64,000 nt of DNA from Hypomyces perniciosus (taxonomy: Eukaryota > Ascomycota > Sordariomycetes > Hypocreales > Hypocreaceae): NCBI GenBank assembly GCA_008477525.1, contig SPDT01000004.1, positions 2,046,001 through 2,110,000 on the forward strand, read 5' to 3'. Below the pieces are notes generated by a model that did no database searches, was not told the origin of the DNA, and was given only the letters and a program-made list of their open reading frames with translations. Positions 32,601 through 44,104 of this stretch are shown here, piece after piece (position 1 is the stretch's first letter; each line of letters opens with the position of its first letter). Position numbers and translations under genes: made by a program.

Positions 32601-34713
32601 TATCGCAAGTGACACACAGCATTTGGCTCATTGACGCGACGACGGTGATAGCTCAGTTTGCCGGCCAAATTAGGCAGTCACCGTGCCAGGGTACGGGAAA
32701 TTGAAATTGGCGAGGCGCATCATTGCATCGGAGACAAGTCTGACGCACAGGTGACGAGAGACACAGCCCCACGGCCGGTCCAGCACGAGGTCGATGCGGC
32801 GGAGAGCCGATGCGGTGATGGCTCTAAATACGAAAGCCTCTTTCGTCTTAAGTCTCTGAGAGCGATAGCGACCATGCCGTCCTCCCGCAAAGAAAGTGCA
32901 CAGAGCATTTCGGACAACAAGGCTAGATGGAACCAAAGGCCAAGATTTCTCGTGTTCTGTGGACACAGGGTTGAGTGAATCAGGCCACGCGATGTTGAGA
33001 ATACGATGGTATCGTCGCCACCGTCGCGCTCGCTCAGTTGAGAGACAAGCATTTTTTTCTTCTCCCTGCCTGAATCCTCGGCACAGCGACAGCGGTGAAT
33101 GGAAGCTCTGAATTGATTGACTGATTGACTGATTGCATGTATCCAATGCGTCTCTTGTGGTAGTACTACTGGGTTTTAGTCTTCAGCCAAGACGCTTCGC
33201 TTATCCCCAGGTTTCAAAAGACAAAAAGGCAAAGCATAGGCCGGCCGTCTGTCATCTGCACGCGTGCATATTGTCGTTGCCATGGGATCCTGGGTACGAG
33301 GGGTCATGGATTTCTCGAAATGGCTGGTGAGAGCCACTGCCGAGTATTTCGTACGACTCGTAACGTGGGAACAACAAGGTGCACAACACCTTTCCGGTTG
33401 AGGCTGGTAGTACTTCGCAGTAGCAGTTTGGAGCAGCGGGGTTTCGTTCGGGGCCCAAGAAAGTTTCCAAGATCTGGCTGGCGCTTGGTGTAACGATGGA
33501 GGATTGAGGCTCGGCTGGGGGTGACCGAGGCAATGGAGGCCTTCTTGGAGCCAGGCTTGGATGCACTGTGGATATGCACTGTCAGGTTGGGGCAATACGT
33601 GTATGACCCCGTACGTTATCGCGATGCGCTGTCTACTCCGCACTGTACGTCAGCCCGACGGTAGCTACTTTAGCTTCGAGGCTTTGGCTTAGCTTTGTTG
33701 TTCTCACGCCTATCAATGGGCTGTCAAGGGCCATCAAGGGCCATCAAGGGCTATCAAGGGCTATCATCAGGCATCATCAGGGGCAACCGGCCACCAGTCA
33801 TGTTAGCTCTAGTGCTATCGTTTGCCAAAAATACGGCACTGCCCAGGTTGCCGAGCACTTTGTCCGTACGAGATACAGTGATTACCTGCTACCTTAGGTA
33901 TCTACTATCCCCCGATCAAGCAGGTAACCGTCAAACTTTGTCGAGATGCATCACGCCGCCCTCCTGTCTCCTCTTTTGCCTCGTATATGCCACAGATGCG
34001 CCGGCAATTCGCAATTCGGAATACTAGCAGTCACCGACGCCATCGACTATCTAAATCCGACTGACAGACTTGACTGACAGACTTTGTTGATAGTCGCCCG
34101 CCCCTCCCAACGCCACCAACCTCCCAAAACACCGTCTCCAAATGCACGTCGAGGGCTGGGGTCCAAGGCCCATCTCAGCCGTCTGGTGGTTCCTGGTCCA
34201 TCACGGGCCCTGGTTGGCCACAGCTCTCCGGCTGCTCGGCGCCAAGGGCAGGGATACCCTCGCCTCCGGGGGGGGCTTGGCAGAGACATGGAGGGGGGCG
34301 GGACCCTGGTGACTGACCCTGGTTGCCTCAGCAGAGAAAGACGAGCACTCACTCGTCCATCATGGTGAATGTACGTACATGGTAGGAGACATTAATAAGA
34401 CAGCGTCTCAGCACCGCACTCCAAACCTTCCCTCTCATCCTAATCTTCATCTCGCTCCTCCTATCTCACACCTCACTTCGAGCCTCGCGCCTCTCTCGAG
34501 TTCGTATCCGGTTGCTTTTTTGTCTCTCGCTATCAGCCTGAATATCCGACCATCGTTTTTTATTGCGGCCCGGCTCCTCGCTGGTCATCTTCGCCTGCGT
34601 ATCTATAATCCGCGGATCGCCTCGTTTTCATCGTTCGAAACCCATCTCTTCAAGCAGCCATACGATAATAGTAATTCACCATCACCATCACACCTTAGCC
34701 GCCGCCCGCAACA
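29675..34713. other. 5-kb gene-poor region rich in TACGGAGTA motifs
   Basis: No gene is supported. The palindrome TACGGAGTACTCCGTA is complete at 29888-29903, and half or variant copies lie near 30088, 30181-30195, 31913-31925, 32338-32352 and 32441-32480. A short tandem ATCAAGGGCC-type repeat lies at 33722-33770. A minus-strand frame at 30611-30793 reads like protein (TFGNEDNSFWTDNYGNIEHL) but has no start, partner exon or known family. The last 300 bp are CT-rich and form the promoter and leader of the next gene. Confidence 0.5.
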
Positions 34714-36061
34714 ATGCTCTCCAAGGCTTTCACCACAGCCGCCCTGGCCTTGGCTGCCTCGTCTCTGGTCTCTGCTCAGACCCACTCTGACTGCAACCCG
34801 CTCAAACAATGTGAGTAATATCATACCATCACGAGTCTTCAGCATGTTGGGACAGGCAGATTGGAATGTGTGGTTGGGCTGGAGCGGGACATGATATCAG
34901 ACATCCAGATCATTCATGGCTGACCGATGATGCTTGTACAGCCTGCTCTGCTGATCCTGCCTTCGGCAACAACAAGGTTGCCTGCGACTTCACAAAGGGC
35001 GCTTGCGATGCCTTTCACACGCTTGGCAGCACTTCTCTCACTTATAACGGTAACGGCGCTGTCTTCACGATCAACGGGGAGGACGATGGACCTACCATCC
35101 GCACTGGCAACTACCTCTTTTTCGGTCGCGTCGATGTAGTGGTTCAAGCTGCCCCTGGCGTTGGCATTGTGACCAGCGTTGTCCTCCAATCCGATGACCT
35201 TGATGAAGTATGTCTCCTTCTAGATGCCCGAGTCCTTTGTGATAGTCTTACTGACTGACTCTTCAGATCGACTGGGAGTGGCTTGGTGGTGATAACGCTC
35301 AGGTCCAGACCAACTACTTCAGCAAGGGCGACGACTCGACCTTTGATCGTGGTCGCTTTCACCCCGTTGCAAACCCCACAGGATCTTTCCACACGTACTC
35401 TATTGAGTACACGTCTAAGGGTGTTACCTGGTCTGTTGATGGCCAGATCGTCCGAACCTTGACAGCGCAAGAGGCTGGCGCCACTCTGCCCCAGACCCCT
35501 GTGCAGGTCAAGCTTGGGACTTGGGTTGCTGGCCACGAGGGTGCTCCCGATGGTACCGTCCAGTGGGCTGGTGGTTATGCTGATTTCTCCAAGGCTCCTT
35601 TCCTCGGCTACTACAAGAGCATTTCCATCACTGATTATGCTGGTTCTGATGGCCCTACTTCCAAGAGTGTCAAGGAGTACATCTACGGTGACAAGTCTGG
35701 CAGCTGGCAGAGTATCAAGGTGGTGCTTGGCGACGGTAGCTCCTCCAATGGAGGTTCTTCCGGTTCGACCACTACCTCTGGTCCCTCTTCTACCACCACG
35801 GCCTCCTCACAAGCATCCAGTTCCACGAGCAGTCCCAAGACCACGAGCGTCGAACAGACGACAACTTCAGCAGCTCAGACAACACTGAGCACCGTCGTTC
35901 CTACTACCAGCTCCAACTCGACTGGCCTCCTCCCATCTGGTTCCGGTACCCATTCTGCTCCCGCCACCGTCCCCACGAGTGCTGGCTTCCGCGGTGTCGT
36001 TGCTCTCAGCAGTGTCTTGGCTGCTGGAGCTGGTGCCATGATTGCCCAGCTGTTCCTGTAA
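34714..36061 (+). CDS. GPI-anchored CRH-family chitin-glucan transglycosidase (GH16)
   Basis: CRH/Utr2 enzymes cross-link chitin to beta-glucan in the cell wall. Three exons (34714-34810, 34942-35207, 35267-36061) give 385 residues. A signal peptide (FTTAALALAASSLVSAQ) is followed by a GH16 domain. The catalytic DEIDWEWLG motif is split by intron 2: Glu 121 (nucleophile), Asp 123, Glu 125 (acid/base). SIEYTSKGVTWSVDGQIVRT and VKLGTWVAGHEGAPDGTVQW follow and are typical of the family. From about residue 290 a Ser/Thr-rich stalk leads to a hydrophobic tail (VALSSVLAAGAGAMIAQLFL) that marks a GPI anchor. All three introns and exons are phase-consistent. Several paralogues exist in fungi, so a specific symbol is not given. 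Confidence 0.92.
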
Positions 36062-38041
36062 ACGGAACCTTCGACTCCTGGGATCTACTGTTTCATGGTT
36101 ATGAAAAGCATGTAGTATGAGCAACGGCTGCGCGCGCGGAGAGCAGACCGGCTAATATGTTATACAATTCGAGTTCATCCCTCTTTGGATGAACAGTCGT
36201 GGGGAGTTCCTGGTCGACTTGTTGCCCGCCTTTTTCGCTTTCTGGATGAAACGTTTATACTGCCCTTTTAATGGAAACTGCTCTCCCCCCACCGAGCTGG
36301 ACCGGTTTTGGCGTCCATGACGAATGTCTGCTGACGACTTGTTTTGGATTATGGACAGACAGTGATAGTGTCTTGATGGTGGCTTTGTTTGTTTTCTACT
36401 TTGGGTTGGCACTTGTTCGTCTTTCCTTGCAGACGCCAGCTGCTACTCCACTGGATCATGTATGTAGATTTTGCATGTCTCTTGTGAGGCATGCCGTATG
36501 TAGACACATGGGATAAACCAAAGACTGTATTTCAACACGGGTCGTCTCCCCTTGCCCAGTAAGGACTATTTTTACCACGACTTGATGTTGGTCACGGGCC
36601 TCCACAAACCATTGCTACATGATGAGGTATAACCTCACAGTGCAGCCCCCCGTTCTTCTCGGCCCTAGTGTTGCCGTATCGGCTGATGCTGGGAGCGATG
36701 CTTTCCGAGAAGGCTTTTATAAGCGAGAGGGATGGAGATGATGGAAAGTCTCGTCGAAGGGTATTATTTTTGTGGCTGGAGTTGGAATGGAGATTTCACA
36801 ATGTGCGATTGGCCACTTGGACAGGAGAGAGTTGGGGCTGTAACGTTGACAGGCACTCGTTTGTGTGACATTTAACGGCTGAAAGAAGCATAATTCGTAC
36901 GTTTCTCTATCAGAGAGTTTCGACGATTGGTGCGCCACACGGATCGGAGCGGCTACCGGACTCGCCGTGATTTCCTATAATGGCACGTCTGGCCGATAAT
37001 AATGATGGATAAAACCCTAAAATGGGAACAACAAGGTGCTGGAGCTCATCCGATGTCTTGAGCGATGCGGGTGATTTGGATTGTGATATTGGCGGTGGCG
37101 CATCGCTGCCGCTGCCTGTGGAACGCAGTACAAATTCAGGTGCCACATCACACACGAAAGCTGTGGTGGTGGGGGTGATGATAAGGCAGGATTTGGAAAT
37201 GTTTGCAATGTGTTTGATGCGGAGATCTTGATGGGCTGGCACCTTTTTTATTTTATTATTATTATTATTTTTCTATTCGTCGGCTTGTGCATTATTATTG
37301 CATGATCCAGTTCCCCAGCCACTGAAGCCCAGCTGGCTGTAATACTTGGAGAAGCATCAATAATAGGCTGTCTTGCCTGGTTTCTGCATCTTTCTTTGCC
37401 AGCCATGTACATATCTTATATTCACGGGCTACATTCGGGAATTGCGCCCAAAACATCGAAAACGGGCGTCAATATCACTCAATAGTCTGGAGCTTCGTCA
37501 GATGTACTACCGGTAGTCGAAGGGCCTTTTGCCAAACTTGGTAATCATTCGCGCCCACCGAGAGCATCTGTTCCTATTAATGTTTGAGGCTTGATGTGGG
37601 ACGACCGAAATGGTGACTGTCACGAGGGCAGGTTCTCTCGATGCGTCACTCTCGCCAACGTAAGCTTATGCGTCCCTCCCTATTCTCTTCTCGGCAAGTG
37701 GACTCTATCCATGCTACATTGTACATTGCCGCCTGGCAAAGTGTCATCTGCAGTCGACGACATTATGCGTGAGGGAGGCACGGAGTACAGCTCCTACAGC
37801 TCCGCATCAGCTGGGCTGCATGTGACGATGGGAGGGCCTATAAAGAGGCAGGCAGCGGCCCTCTGTCCTCCAACTTGAATCCCATTCTCAACTCGCATCT
37901 GCACACTTACACACACACAATCGCCCTCATTCTTACTATCATCGCCATCATCATACATATACAATCCATCTATTTCATCACCTCGTTGCCCTCAAGTGGT
38001 CCGGTATTACCTTGCAAAACAACCAAAACCTCGCCTTCACC
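36062..38041. other. Intergenic, promoter of the M4 peptidase gene
   Basis: About 2 kb without a supported gene. A TTA-type run lies at about 37247-37275. A TATAAAG sequence at about 37839 lies roughly 200 bp before the next start and could be its TATA box. Confidence 0.5.
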
Positions 38042-39415
38042 ATGGCTAGCCGATGCTATATTGTCCCTCCTCACCTCCTCCGGGCCATCGCCAACTCCAC
38101 CCACAACTCGGAGAGCATCCGCAAGTCGGCTGAGGCGGCCCTTGTTTCTCGTGAACGGGTCACCACCCTACGCCAAGAACGCCTTGCTGCTGTGAACCTG
38201 AGCCTTCGTGAGAATCGGCCCCTCCCTGCTGCTCGTCCGTTTGTGCCCACAGAGGTTCTTCGTCATCTCTCTGAGTCCGAGCATGTAGATGAAGGTACCC
38301 GTGTGCGTGCCCAGAGGGACCTTGACCACTGTCTGGCTGTGACTACTCGTGTCGAGTCTGCCCATGAGCAGGCCCAGCTGTTGGAAGCTGAAGCTGCGAA
38401 GAAGAAGGACGCACCATATCGAGCCGTCTATGATGCCAAGCATACCTTCAGCGAGACCGACCTACCAGGTAAGCTGGCTCGAGCTGAGGGCGAAGGGGCA
38501 GTCAAGGACAAGGCCGTCAATGAAGCCTATGACAATGTTGGAACTGTCCTCGACTTCTACAAGGACAAGTTTAAGTGGAAGTCCATCGACAACAAGAATA
38601 TGGATGTCATCAGCTCTGTCCACTTTGGACGCGAGTACGAAAATGCCTGTAAGTGACATGCAATCACGATGACTATAATGACTGGGTGACTGACTGACTG
38701 GGCGCAGTCTGGGATCCTCAGGAGCGACAGATGGTCTTTGGAGACGGCGGCGATTTCTTGAACAACTTCACCGGCTGCATCGATGTCATTGGGCACGAGT
38801 TGGCGCATGCTGTTACTGAGCACACCAGCCCCCTCGACTACCAGGGCCAGCCCGGCGCCTTGAATGAGCACGTATCTGACGTGTTTGGAATCATGATAAA
38901 GCAAAAAGTCCAAGACGAGAAATCCGACAAGGCTGATTGGCTCATTGGAGAGGACTGCATTCTCCCTGGTGTCAAGGGTGTTGCTCTGCGTAACATGAAG
39001 GCCCCTGGCACAGCATACGATGACCCCCGTTTTGTAAGTTAATCTACGGAGTACTCCGTACTGACTAGCTAGTGATTCGTGTTTTTGACTAATACTCTTG
39101 CAGGGCAAAGATCCTCAGGTCGACAACATGACCGACTTCAAGGATATGTACGATGACAATGGCGGAGTCCACATCTTCTCGGGCATTCCAAACAAGGCGT
39201 TCTACCTGGTGTCTGTTGAATTCGGAGGCTACTCGTGGGAGAAGGCTGGCCAGATCTGGTGGAAGACGATGCGGAGTGGCAGGATCCCCGAGAGATGCAC
39301 GTTCCTTCAGTTCGCTGATGTGACGGTTGACATTGCCAAGGAAGAATATGGCGAGGGTGATGCCAAGAAGGTTCGCAAGGCTTGGAATGATGTTGGTGTG
39401 AGCAGGAGCATCTAG
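38042..39415 (+). CDS. Protealysin-like M4 (thermolysin family) metallopeptidase
   Basis: M4 peptidases are zinc endopeptidases typical of bacteria. Three exons (38042-38648, 38708-39033, 39104-39415) give 414 residues. There is no signal peptide; the start CYIVPPHLLRAIA resembles the PPY-type short propeptide of protealysins, which are not classically secreted. The zinc motif HELAHAVTEH is at 232-241, the third ligand Glu in ALNEHVSDVFG is at 256, and the transition-state His in DNGGVHIFSGIPNKAFY is at 334. The segment FWDPQERQMVFGDGG matches the active-site strand of the family. Both introns have normal GT-AG borders, and intron 2 contains a full TACGGAGTACTCCGTA palindrome (39045-39060). 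Horizontal origin from bacteria is inferred from the family's distribution. Confidence 0.9.
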
Positions 39416-40093
39416 GGGAAGCCGAGCGACTGGTGCAACGCCCTATGAGATTTACTCCTGAATTGCGGGTTCTTTCTGCTCGTTGTCGTACCTGGGAGTT
39501 TGAATTGCTGTTAGTATAATCAACAAGGATTATTATATCAAGTCTGCCTGACAATGACTACCACGATGACATATGCCTGGTAAGCCAATAAAGGGGATGC
39601 ATATCCTCTTAAATACGAAGTAATTGAGATGCTTGTACGGCCCATGGCTTGCGGTATGCTCGGAAGATGCCGTACGCGTCATCGCCTTGTGTAACAATTT
39701 TACTACTGCGAGTATTTATTAGTCGGTTGTGTCCCCAGACGTCATCTTCGTTGGATTACTCCGTATGCCTCCCTCAAGCCTATATCTTCAGCGAGACGGA
39801 CCCGACAAAAATGGCCGATGATCTTCCGCATCTCCTAAAATGACATAGGAGGCAGAAAGGCAGGAGCGCGGGTTGGGGTTGATGATGCGGTGAATGGTCG
39901 GGAAGTTGGGAAGGTGCAATCCAGTCTGCCCGTGACCAGGCCATCTAGCAATTTGTCGGCTCACTGGGCATTGAAGGTTTGCCTTCTTCAAAATGACATC
40001 TCCAGTCTTTTTCTAAGAGAAAAACTGCCTTTCAAGTGGTTCAAAGCGTCGATCAACGCTAGGTCTCTAGCATTGAGCACTACCCGTGAAGCA
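39416..40093. other. Intergenic, or 5' leader of the HFM1-like gene
   Basis: The frame of the next gene is open from 39890 without an ATG before 40094, so part may be leader. A TTACTCCGTATG motif is near 39757. No helicase-motor coding sequence was found here on the plus strand. Confidence 0.5.
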
Positions 40094-41278
40094 ATGGAGC
40101 CACGGACCAGCTCAACGGCTTCGCCACCATCAGCAACATCGGCTCTGAGTCATTCAGCAGAGACCGCATCACAGGCCTCTATCACTGCTAGCAGTCCGCA
40201 GACATCAGTATCCCCGCAATCCTCTACTGCTTGCGCAAAGCCAGGTCCCTCGGGCAGCAATGAGATCCAGCTTCGGTACAAGCTCTCACTGCCAACCTAC
40301 AAGACACTATGCACCATCGAGAAATCCCCCGAGAGGCGTCATGTGCTGCAAACCGCCTGCCGGGCAACCGAATTCCGGTCATTTCCAATCAGGCAGGCTG
40401 AGAGGGCCCTGTTCCGGGAAATCAACGATCATACCGCAATCCCATACCCCCTAGGCGAACCCGTCACCCAGCCGTGGCACAAAGTCTTCTTGCTTGTCCA
40501 AATTGATCTTTTACGATCGGGTTGGCCGAACAAGATTTCTGCCAACGGTCGCAAGGAGCTTTTCCGGGAAAGCGGCCGCATTTACTCCCTGCTCGATCAA
40601 GTGCTCAGATGTCTGGTGGATATACTTGGTCAGAAGCAGGATGGCCGGGGAGTTACTGTTGCGTTGGACGTCCTGAGAAGCGTCAAGGCCAAAGTTTGGG
40701 AGGGCAATGAAATGGAATTGTTGCAGGTGGACGGTATCGGTGCGGCCAAAATGAGAAAGCTAGTCGATGCGGGCGTCAAAACCATTAAGCAATTGTCCTC
40801 CTTGGAGTTCTATCACGTTGAACGATTGCTCAGCCGAAACCCGCCTTTTGGACATCAGTTGCTGCATCAGCTGTCGAGCTTTCCGTCTCTAGTCTTCCGA
40901 GTGGAGGTAATTTCCAGGTATTCACCACCGTCAGATGCACAAAGGCCAGGCCAGTCCGAAATGCACGACTTGGCTTCCAGTCACGGTTCACACGAGCGCT
41001 TCAGGCCTGAATCACACCATTCTTGGATGGTAAAAGTGGTCTTGTCATACAACAATGAGAGCCTGCCAACATGGTGTAAGCGGATCCCATACATAACCTT
41101 GGTCATTGAGGGCAGCGATGGCCGGCTCGTCGGGTTCTGGCGAGGGCTTGCGAAGAAATTAACCGGCTGCAAGATGATTGTCATTTGTGTTGATGCTGAG
41201 AAAGGAGAGTCTCTCAAGGCGACAATGGCCTGCGAGGATATTGTGGGAACCATTGTCCGAAAAACATTTAGCATCTAA
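40094..41278 (+). CDS. Stand-alone HFM1/MER3-like C-terminal (Sec63) region protein
   Basis: HFM1/MER3 is a meiotic crossover helicase with a motor followed by a Sec63-like region. This single-exon ORF gives 394 residues from the ATG at 40094. A Ser/Thr/Pro-rich N-terminus of about 60 residues precedes sequence resembling the post-motor part of MER3: FRSFPIRQAERALFREINDH, PWHKVFLLVQIDLL, YSLLDQVLRCLVDIL, a helix-hairpin-helix-like LLQVDGIGAAKMRKLVDAG, and VERLLSRNPPFGHQLLHQL. A beta-rich C-terminal part with YITLVIEGSDGRLVGFWRG follows, also as in the Sec63 region. No Walker A, DExH or helicase motifs precede it in the window. It could be a decayed-in-length duplicate kept as an open gene, or an independent accessory protein. 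The frame is intact over about 1.2 kb, arguing against a simple pseudogene. Confidence 0.7.
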   Translation: MEPRTSSTASPPSATSALSHSAETASQASITASSPQTSVSPQSSTACAKPGPSGSNEIQLRYKLSLPTYKTLCTIEKSPERRHVLQTACRATEFRSFPIRQAERALFREINDHTAIPYPLGEPVTQPWHKVFLLVQIDLLRSGWPNKISANGRKELFRESGRIYSLLDQVLRCLVDILGQKQDGRGVTVALDVLRSVKAKVWEGNEMELLQVDGIGAAKMRKLVDAGVKTIKQLSSLEFYHVERLLSRNPPFGHQLLHQLSSFPSLVFRVEVISRYSPPSDAQRPGQSEMHDLASSHGSHERFRPESHHSWMVKVVLSYNNESLPTWCKRIPYITLVIEGSDGRLVGFWRGLAKKLTGCKMIVICVDAEKGESLKATMACEDIVGTIVRKTFSI

Positions 41279-43165
41279 GGGAGGATGTTCAAAGGATACT
41301 GACACACATGTCTCAATTAGCTCTCATGATGTGAATCTAGGTTTGTCTTGAGCTCCTGTCCAATACAAATTGCTACATGATTGACATTGTAGGAGAAACA
41401 ACAACAGTGAGTGATGTTGCCAGGAAATTGCAAGGGACTTCCGATTGCATTGGCTTGCAGATCAGAAACGAACCAATCTCACCAAACTATTTGTGGTGAG
41501 CTGTGCGAGTGTAAGGTGGACCTGGGCTTTTTTATCTCGATCTGAACGACCCTTCCATGCGATACCCAGTAATATACGGAGCACTCGCAAGCCAATTTGT
41601 TGAGCCGCATAAGACGGAGCAAACGACGAGCCGATTCAGCCTAAACAGACCTCTGTTTGTGGTTGCAAACTTACCCTAGGCGTTCCTTTACACGACGGAG
41701 GACGAGAATTGCCAAAGCATGTGCAATACCCCACCGCCTGCTTGTTGACCGGATTGTTCTCCCGATGAATCGAAGCGCCGTCCGTGCAATCCTGGACCTG
41801 TCGAGACTCTTCACGCATCCAGGCTGGCTGGGCTGAAAGCTTGATTCTGCCTTATGGTTCAGTCGACTGACCCTTGCAGAAGCGCGCTATCAAGTTGATA
41901 AATTACTAGCAGTTCAGCCCCAGATCTTTTTTGGGATGGCACTCGATGATCCCCGAATCATGTTTTCAGCGGATACGATGTACGCTTTAGCGCGAGCTTA
42001 TTGGAGCGATTCCGAGCGACGATCCGTGTCAATCAATTTCCTTCAGAAAAGGTCTCATATCAAGCTTAAGTCAAGCTTCTTTGTGCAGGCCTAGCCGGCA
42101 TAAACTTGCATCAGCCGTTAATTGGAGCCACCGCCACGCATATAGGAACGGGAGGAACTGACGGTCTTGTGAACTGTTAGGCAACAGTAACCTGGTGACT
42201 GATGATGCCTCGATATTTGCGCCCGACAACGCCCGCTTCTGGCGATTGCCCCCTTCAGTCGGAGAGCTCAGATGTCAATAAATCGACAGCCATCTCAGGA
42301 GCGGTGTGCCAGTTCGAAAATGGAGATCGTCTGCTAGTATGATGGTCCAGCCCGGACCACTCAGTAGCCCAACCAACCTCGTCCAAACAAGACGAAAAAA
42401 CCATCGGTCTCCCTCGCCGCCCACATGGCCCGGTGAGCTGAATACTATCTATCTCCACTTGGAATTTCCGAAATCGTCTCCCAATTGACTTCGCTTAGTT
42501 CCGTTGGTAAACATTAAATCTCCGTCGCTAATCTACGATGCTTACAAGGGCAGTCCGCGGGTATGACTCCTTTGACGCAATAGTCGGAGTCGGCTCTGGT
42601 TTGTTGCGACAGCGCGAGACAGCATGTTTGCTCTGTTGGCCAGGCAGCATGCCACGCGAAAATAGCCAAAATGGCTGGGAACGCCGTCGGCAGTTCACGC
42701 CGCCCTTTTTGAGGACCCTGGTGCAAGGCTTTCTGCAATATGCCAACATTGCTAGGCGAGATGGGCTGAAGTGACTAGTGTCGCCCCGGAACTCGCGCCA
42801 GTCAAACCGTTCTCCTGTTTCCCCAATGTGCACCTTCGTGGCGTTCTACTTGGCCAAACCTCCCTGGGGCTGTTCACATACGAAGTGGACTGTGTGATAG
42901 CTTTGGTTGAGCCTCCATGGTTTGCCATGTCCGAACCCCAGGCTGCCCCAGTCAAGCTGTGCGGCTCTGAGTCAAGGATTGCAACCCCCTCTCTCCAGCT
43001 GCCTGGTCAGTAGTTGCATATAAGACAAGTTCAGGCCCCATACAGATTTTCCCGTTGTACTATTCCTCCAGCAGAGCAAATCTTTCAATCCTACGGAGTA
43101 TTTCGCGGTAATCATCTGCCGCCTCTCGATAGACACACTTCCCCTCTACCTCTCCTGTTCACACC
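41279..43165. other. Intergenic, no gene seen
   Basis: About 1.9 kb between the HFM1-like gene and the GPI protein gene. Frames are short and without motifs. TATACGGAGCACTCG lies near 41574 and CTACGGAGTATTTCG near 43093. Confidence 0.5.
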
Positions 43166-44104
43166 ATGGTCGTTTACTCTACACTCATCCTGGCTGTTGC
43201 TGGGTTCGTTGCTGCGGACAGTCTCAATGGCCTGAACATCGGGGCGATGTACCTGCCCGGTAATACTCTTCCCGGCAAGGGCTCGGCTGCCTTTGTCAGT
43301 CTCGCCGGTGGTTCCTGTGGCATCGCCCAGACTACATGCGACACCGGCTGCATGCCTTTGGGCGGACACTGCTGCGGCTTGGGCAACGGAGCCTACTGTG
43401 ACGCTACCGACAGTTGCGTTGCTGACGGATGCTGCCCTATCGGAAAGGTTTGCAGTGGTGCTCCCACCGGCTGCAAGAGTGGTCGAGAACTCTGTGGCGA
43501 GTTCTGTGTGACGACGGGCACTTGCAACGGCGGCGGTGGCTCCGGTGGCGGTGGTTCTGGAGGCGGCTCCGGATGCCCCAGTGGCTATGAAGCCTGCGAC
43601 AATGAATGTATGCCTAAAGGTAGTGTCTGCTGCCATAACGGCTACCACTGCAACGCCGGCCAGACTTGCACAAGCGACTACAAGTGCACTCAGGGCAGTG
43701 GCGGAAGCGGTGGTGGTGGTAGCGGCGGCGGAAGCACCGTGGGCGGCAGTCAACCTACCGGCGACAGCTCGCCTCGGCCAACTACCTACAGTCTCTCTCC
43801 CGACCCAGTGCCTTCTCCCACACCTACAGACTCGTTCCCTGGTGGCTCTGGTGGCGACTCTAGCACTGCTTCCGGCAGCCAGCCCACTGGCAGCAGTGGT
43901 GGTGACGGTAGCAACGGTGGTAATGGCAACAACGGAGGCAGCGGCAATGGCGGCAGCGGCAACGGAGGTAGTAGTGGGAGCGGAAATGGAAGCGGAAGTG
44001 GAAGTGGAAATGGTGGTACTAACAGGCCGCCCTCAAATGCTGGCGTCGCCAACGCCCCTAATGCCCTTGGTGGTCTCCTGGCTGTTGTGGCGATGATGCT
44101 GTAA
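43166..44104 (+). CDS. Cys-rich, Gly/Ser-repeat GPI-anchored surface protein
   Basis: A single exon encodes 312 residues. A signal peptide (VVYSTLILAVAGFVAADS) is followed by two Cys-rich modules. The first (about residues 50-120) has CDTGCMPLGGHCCGLGNGAY and CVADGCCPIGKVC. The second, after a Gly/Ser linker, has CPSGYEACDNECMPKGSVCC. The repeated pattern C-x3-C-x6-CC resembles granulin- or EGF-like knots, but I cannot name the family. The last 140 residues are Gly/Ser/Asn repeats ending in a hydrophobic tail (NALGGLLAVVAMML), fitting a GPI site at the Asn/Ala just before it. Cell-wall or plasma-membrane location is inferred. The Gly-Gly-Ser repeats make copy-number variation between strains likely. 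Confidence 0.85.
   Translation: MVVYSTLILAVAGFVAADSLNGLNIGAMYLPGNTLPGKGSAAFVSLAGGSCGIAQTTCDTGCMPLGGHCCGLGNGAYCDATDSCVADGCCPIGKVCSGAPTGCKSGRELCGEFCVTTGTCNGGGGSGGGGSGGGSGCPSGYEACDNECMPKGSVCCHNGYHCNAGQTCTSDYKCTQGSGGSGGGGSGGGSTVGGSQPTGDSSPRPTTYSLSPDPVPSPTPTDSFPGGSGGDSSTASGSQPTGSSGGDGSNGGNGNNGGSGNGGSGNGGSSGSGNGSGSGSGNGGTNRPPSNAGVANAPNALGGLLAVVAMML

Noticed and set aside
43112..43753. 213-residue Ala/Thr-rich minus-strand frame
   Set aside because: It is the complement of the Gly/Cys-rich coding sequence of the GPI protein.
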